Below, piece after piece: positions 59,445 to 64,000 of a DNA stretch of 64,000 nucleotides. Both the position numbers and the translations under genes were made by a program. The DNA is from Arion vulgaris (taxonomy: Eukaryota; Mollusca; Gastropoda; Stylommatophora; Arionidae). Under the pieces are notes generated by a model. It had not been told where the DNA came from, made no database searches, and saw only the letters and a list, made by a program, of their open reading frames with translations. Every line of letters starts with the position of its first letter. The stretch's first letter is position 1. Location: contig CM036764.1 of the NCBI GenBank assembly GCA_020796225.1, positions 28,435,450-28,499,449 on the forward strand, read 5' to 3'.

Positions 59445-59543
59445 CGTGGTGTTAAGAGGTGTCTGTGTTCCCATCTCTCGTTTCTTGTTGTTCTCTTCAT
59501 CTCCATCTTCCTGTCTCAACAAATCTGTGTCTTGTTTCACAGC
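59445..59543 (-). CDS. ARHGAP39: ARHGAP39 window exon 2: linker after WW2
   Basis: 33 codons, phase 0 at both ends; acceptor GCTTTACAG, donor ACG|GTAAGA. The peptide begins AVKQDTDLLRQEDGDEENNK and ends with TPLNTT (residues 47-79). Its start matches the residues that follow WW2 in vertebrates, where the segment after PLAKLQ reads roughly TLKQNTE. It is hydrophilic and acidic, then basic (NNKKRE), and is expected to be disordered. It also contains MGTQT, a loose fit to the dynein light chain LC8 motif, though the usual basic residue is missing. The exon was not an obvious long reading frame; I place it from splice sites, phase and the family match. Confidence 0.85.
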
Positions 59544-59716
59544 CTGTAAAGCACAGCATACCTTTCTTCTTAGATTACAATCAAGATAATATTAAGTAAT
59601 AATTATGATATGGTTAATCCTCATGCAAATAATACTAATAGGTTACAGTCAGAGAGGTATATGATGATAAAACTATATACTTAACTGGATGTACGAAGTT
59701 ACAATTCTTTGTCCCG

Positions 59717-60085
59717 TCGAGTGAGTAAGTGAGTGAGTGAGTGAGAGAGTGAGAGTGAGTGAGTGAGTGAGTGAGTGAGTGAGTGAGTGAGTGAGTGAGT
59801 GAGTGAGTGAGTGAGTGAGTGAGTGAGTGAGTTAGTGGGTAGTGGGTGGGTGGGTGAGTGAGTGAGTTAATGAGTGAGTTAAGAGTTAATGAGAGTGTGT
59901 TGAGTGCGTGAGTGTGTATGGGTGTGTATGGGTATGTGAGGGATAGAGGTGCCTCTCTGTCATTCTCACACACACACTCTCTCTCTCACTGCCTCTCTCT
60001 ATCTCTCTCTATCTGTATCTCTCTATCTGTATCTCTCTATCTGTATCTCTCTTTCTACCTCTCTCTCTCTCTCTCTCTTACAAGT
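59717..60085. repeat. (GAGT)n and (CTCT/CTAT)n low-complexity block
   Basis: About 200 bp of (GAGT)n followed, after 35 bp, by about 110 bp of CT-rich repeat (CTCTCTATCTGTATCT). The frames read SLTHSLTH and LSLSLS and are not genes. In the intron between window exons 1 and 2. Confidence 0.95.
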
Positions 60086-60324
60086 TACTTATCTTACTTA
60101 TAACAGTGTCTCACCTATGATTTTCAAACAACCATATAACATAAAGACATGTACTGTTCATGGTAGAAAACAAGTCACAGAGTAAGTAACTTCGTATGCT
60201 TGTAAAAAAATAGACATATGGTCACAGTTTCCTCCATATACACCTTCAACTTGTCAATATTATACAACATAAACACTACATAGTATTTTGGGATAACGGG
60301 CAAGAGATAAGTGCTGCTAGATCA

Positions 60325-61010
60325 CTGAAGAATAAGCTGTCACTGAAGAAGAAGCTGTCACTGAAGAAGAAGCTGTCACTGAATAATAAGCTGTCACTAA
60401 AGAATAAGCTGTCACTGAATAATAAGCTGTCACTGAATAATAAGCTGTCACTGAAGAAGAAGCTGTCACTGAAGAAGAAGCTGTCACTGAGGAAGAAGCT
60501 GTCACTGAAGGAACAGCTGTCACTGATGAATAAGATGTGACTGAAGAATAAGCTGTCACTGAAGAATAAGCTGTCACTGAAGAATAAGCTGTCACTGAAG
60601 AGGAAGCTGTCACTGAAGAAGAAGCTGTCACTGAAAAAGAAGCTGTCACTGAAGAATACGCTGTCAACGAAGAAGCTGTCACTAAAGAATAAGCTGTCAC
60701 TGAAGAAGAAGCTATCACTGAAGAAGAAGCTGTCACTGAAGAAGCTGTCACTGAAGAATAAGCTGTCACTGAAGAATAAGCTGTCACTGAAGAATAAGCT
60801 GTCACTGAAGAAGCTGTCACTGAAGAAGAAGCGTGTCACTGAAGAAGCTGTCACTGAAGAATAAGCTGTCACTGGAGAATAAGCTATCACTGAAGAATAC
60901 GCTTTCATTGAAGAATACGCTGTCACTGAAGAATAAGCTGTCATAGAAGAATAAGCTGTCACTGAAGAAGCTGTAACTGAAGAAGCTGTCACTGAAGAAT
61001 ACGCTGTCAA
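60325..61010. repeat. 18-bp minisatellite (CTGTCACTGAAGAATAAG), about 40 copies
   Basis: Units CTGTCACTGAAGAA(T/G)AAG with 12- and 15-bp shorter variants over 690 bp. Because the unit is divisible by three, two long minus-strand frames stay open (SVTAYSSVTAYS and FSDSLFFSDS types). 360 bp downstream of the WW exon. Confidence 0.95.
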
Positions 61011-61313
61011 TGGATAAGAATCCTAGTCAATTCCCCTACTGGAATACGACATATATGGCCAATTCACCTCTATTTTCCTCTTTTAATGACTGTCTCCAAC
61101 GATGCACAATGTGTTCGCTTTATAAGCACTTCATTTTCTATTACATTTGGTCAGAAAATGAGCAGGATTCTTATCTAACATTTGTTTGTGGGAATGTTTC
61201 CAGTCTGTGTATGATGTTGTGGGTCACTTTCCGGCACTCACTACTGTATAATAAGACTCACAGGACACTGATTCTATTGATTATAACTGTATTTCTTTAT
61301 ATATATATATTTA

Positions 61314-61583
<270 letters not shown>

Positions 61584-61617
61584 TCATATTGCTATGTTAT
61601 GGAGACGTACACCCGAT

Positions 61618-61745
61618 TTCTGCGATTGTTTTTTATTTACTAGGGTAGCTTCCATAGACCCCTACTTCAATCGCCTCTTAAGACATGCCTTGTAGGTCGC
61701 AGTTTTACTATTCTATTGCTAGTCCGGCAACACACAGGCGGTATA
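61618..61745 (-). mobile_element. SINE family C, truncated copy
   Basis: Minus strand: GTGTTGCCGGACTAGCAATA, CGACCTACAAGGCATGTCTT, GCTACCCTAGTAAATAA. Ends at an AT repeat. Confidence 0.75.
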
Positions 61746-61810
61746 TATATATATATATATATATATCCATATATATATAGCCATATATATATATATATAT
61801 ATATATCCAT
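61741..61810. repeat. (AT)n with CCATATAT interruptions
   Basis: Two AT runs separated by (CCATATATATATAG); the 5' flank of the SINE above. Confidence 0.9.
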
Positions 61811-62179
61811 CAACGTCTCCATAACATAGCCATCTGATTTGATATATGTATATATACAAATGTCACGTACAGAGCAAATAAGGCTGACAAAGTAGACTGA
61901 GAAGTTACAAGTACAGAGAATTTAATTTTGATGATACAGAATTATGCATATGTGGTGCATCCTTGAATCATGTATGTTCTATATGAAAAATGGACAGTTA
62001 ATATGGCCAACCGAGTCTGTGCTGCTATTTTCTAACCTGGTGTGCTGCTCTAGGTGTGACCTGATGTGATTTACAAGAATTCAGTGAAGCTATTATGGGT
62101 GTGATCTTATGACTGACAGAAAGGAAACTGAATGTAACCGATTTAAAAAAAAATTTTGTTAAAGAATTTACGAAGCTAC

Positions 62180-62890
62180 TAAATAATGCAATTCCACCGC
62201 CCAAGGGACATAACTATGTAAAATGTTAGCATCCGAACATGTTGTTTCCCTTGTTGCAGCCATTTAAATATCTCGTGAGCAAATTGTAAACGACCAAAAG
62301 TGTTACTCCTGTCTCTTTTAAGTTTTGTATATTCTACATTGTCTCTTTTAAGTTTTGTATATTCTACATTTTTCTCGAAAGTACTTTCAGTATTTATATT
62401 TTCTACTCCATATTTATTTATGACTTCTTTACTTGTTTCCATAAAATGTACCGCACTGAAATGGATCTAGTTTGTTCTAATTCACTGATCAAAGTCAGTG
62501 ACATTGTCTTCATCTTACACATATTGAACGTATTACGTTTGTAAACATCATCTAATAAGTATTGCTTCTCTGAGTTTTCGCTAAGAACAGATGCCCAACG
62601 TTTATCTGGACCAGAAGGTTGGAGCTTATAAAAATCAACTGGCAACCTCTTACACACAATAATCCAAGCATCTCTCTCTTAAAGGATGAGACACTCGATG
62701 CTTTCGCATATTTTGGGTCCGCCCAATGCAGCACCCTCTGTTAGGGTTCGATTTTTTTTTAAAGAATCGGAGAGTATGAAAAATGTCAACAGGGTCTCAT
62801 CTTGATGAAGGGGAAATCCCAACTGCACCTTCCCTTGACGATAACGGGAAAGACTAGTGCGGCAAAAGTAGCTCTGAAGATCGAGCACTC
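62180..62890 (-). other. Unidentified broken coding-like stretch
   Basis: Successive minus-strand frames read GFPLHQDETLLTFFILSDSL, then (shift) TEGAALGGPKICESIECLIL and, after a stop, KRLPVDFYKLQPSGPDKRWA and SVLSENSEKQYLLDDVYKRN. The composition looks like protein rather than noise and continues roughly collinearly, but I recognise no family. A 30-bp direct duplication (TCTCTTTTAAGTTTTGTATA type) sits at 62,310-62,370. It may be a decayed element or a retropseudogene. Confidence 0.35.
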
Positions 62891-63092
62891 ACTGGTACAA
62901 CCATAATTGGTTGTCAAAGTCGGGGAGAAAATCTCTGCCACGTGAGTATTGTGGGGTAAAGAAAAAACGCGACATTATTCACCTGAATAAACTCTGGAGA
63001 CAATCCGACAATCATACACGACGGGGTAAAGTTCAGATTTCAAACACAGGAAAATGGGGCTCGCTAACCCCGTAAGGTAATCTAAGGCGATG

Positions 63093-63445
63093 CACAGCCA
63101 ACTATAAACTTATGGGCCTGCGGAATCACGGGAAAACCTCTGACCTAGTTTCAGTTGTGGGGCTGGAATTTATATATATTTGATAGAACACTGCAAGCTT
63201 TTTTGCAATTTTACTTAATGTGAGTCTATGGTTATTTATTGTTGATAAATATTCATATTGATATTCCTTATTGTTAAACTTAACTTGTTGCATAATATAA
63301 CTTTGATTTAGCATTTTGCGTTGATTTTAAAATGATTTCGTCTATATACAACAATACTGGAATGCGGGGTCACGTGATCAATTGTCGTCTGATTTCCATA
63401 ATTTTTACCTGAGAACGAAAGCCTATAAGTTAATAGTTGGCTGTG
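63093..63445 (+). mobile_element. CACAGCC element, 353 bp, exact 7-bp TSD
   Basis: Starts CACAGCCAACTATAAAC and ends AGTTAATAGTTGGCTGTG. Exact 7-bp repeats GGCGATG flank it (63,086-63,092 and 63,446-63,452). The interior has GATATTCCTTATTGTTAAAC and GGGGTCACGTGATCAATTG, no ORF. Confidence 0.9.
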
Positions 63446-63470
63446 GGCGATGCAACTTTCAAACTCAAAC

Positions 63471-63830
63471 CCCAGCCAACTATACACTCATACGGCAGCG
63501 GACTCAGGTAAAAATTCTTGAAAATAAGACCACGACCACGCATTCCAGTATTGATGTATATAGACGAATTCATTTTAAAATCAACACAACATGCTAAATC
63601 AAGGTTATATTATGCAACAAGTTATGTTTAACAATAAGGAATATCAGTATTATGAATATTTTTCACCAATAAATAACCATAGACTCATAGAATTGAGTAA
63701 AATTGCAAAAAAAGCTTGCAATGTTCTATCAAACATATATAAAATCCAGGCCCCCACCCCTCCCTCCCAAATCAAACTAGGTCAGGGTTTCCCCGGTCCG
63801 TTATGTGGCCCAATATTAGAGTTGGCTGTA
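63471..63830 (-). mobile_element. CACAGCC element, inverted second copy, 360 bp
   Basis: Inverted relative to 63,093-63,445; ends CCCAGCCAACTATACAC and ATTAGAGTTGGCTGTA. Flanks CTCAAAC (63,464-63,470) and CTGAAAC (63,831-63,837), a 7-bp duplication with one mismatch. With the neighbouring copy it makes a fold-back of about 740 bp. Confidence 0.87.
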
Positions 63831-64000
63831 CTGAAACCTCGGTTGCCTTGTGGAACAATCAATGAATAGATAACGACTAGTCAAACTACTTCTGATCTGA
63901 TCTAAAAGTAGGACGGAAAAGTGAGGCACTGGGCCGAAAATTAGAAAATAATTCAGTAAGGTGTGATTGCCAAAAATCAAGATCCGCAGTGTCTATCATC

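Noticed and set aside
60276..61010. 244-codon Ser/Phe-rich protein on the minus strand
   Set aside because: An 18-bp tandem repeat in frame; two overlapping frames are open equally, as expected of a repeat.

Overview
This is a stretch of animal nuclear genome. It has GT-AG introns, one AT-AC intron, tRNA-derived SINEs, LINE remnants, small DNA transposons and many tandem repeats, and it is AT-rich. The repeat load and the look of the SINE and LINE families suggest a lophotrochozoan, perhaps a gastropod mollusc. That is a guess from general appearance, not from a database match.

Almost the whole window is one gene on the minus strand, the orthologue of the vertebrate Rho GTPase-activating protein ARHGAP39 (Vilse/CrossGAP in Drosophila). 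I placed 13 coding exons between 61,509 and 3,616. Their phases join without a break into 1,168 complete codons. In protein order they give the second WW domain (61,371-61,509), two short linker exons (59,445-59,543 and 28,211-28,363), a 1.5-kb low-complexity exon (22,817-24,365), two more disordered or acidic linker exons (18,726-19,031 and 15,754-16,025), a MyTH4 domain over five or six exons (15,214-15,315 down to 6,999-7,112), and most of the RhoGAP domain (4,410-4,567 and 3,616-3,877). The 5' part (first WW domain, start codon, promoter) lies beyond 64,000. The last part of the RhoGAP domain lies before position 1. I found no second host gene.

The best gene-level observation is the intron between 13,116 and 12,628. 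It has no GT-AG pair in frame, but it has a textbook minor-spliceosome (U12) AT-AC structure: ATATCCTTT donor, TCCTTGAC branch site and AC acceptor 11 nt later. With these ends the conserved peptide FKMIQLYMGD is restored.

The introns, 31 kb in the largest case (28,364-59,444), are a layered record of transposition. They hold at least seven tRNA-headed SINE families, several with clear target-site duplications; one poly(A)-tailed family inserted inside another SINE; and a LINE reverse-transcriptase fragment lying inside another SINE. There are many decayed non-LTR retrotransposon 3' ends carrying RT, RNase H and C-terminal parts, and mariner-like MITEs. A distinctive roughly 355-bp element with CACAGCC termini makes 7-bp target duplications, and a 46-bp perfect palindrome shares the same tips and duplication length. 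Very homogeneous tandem arrays (69 bp x5 twice, 120 bp x4, 40 bp x4, 32/34-bp and 18-bp minisatellites) show a strong local tendency to tandem expansion. Long open frames inside these arrays are artefacts of repeat units divisible by three.
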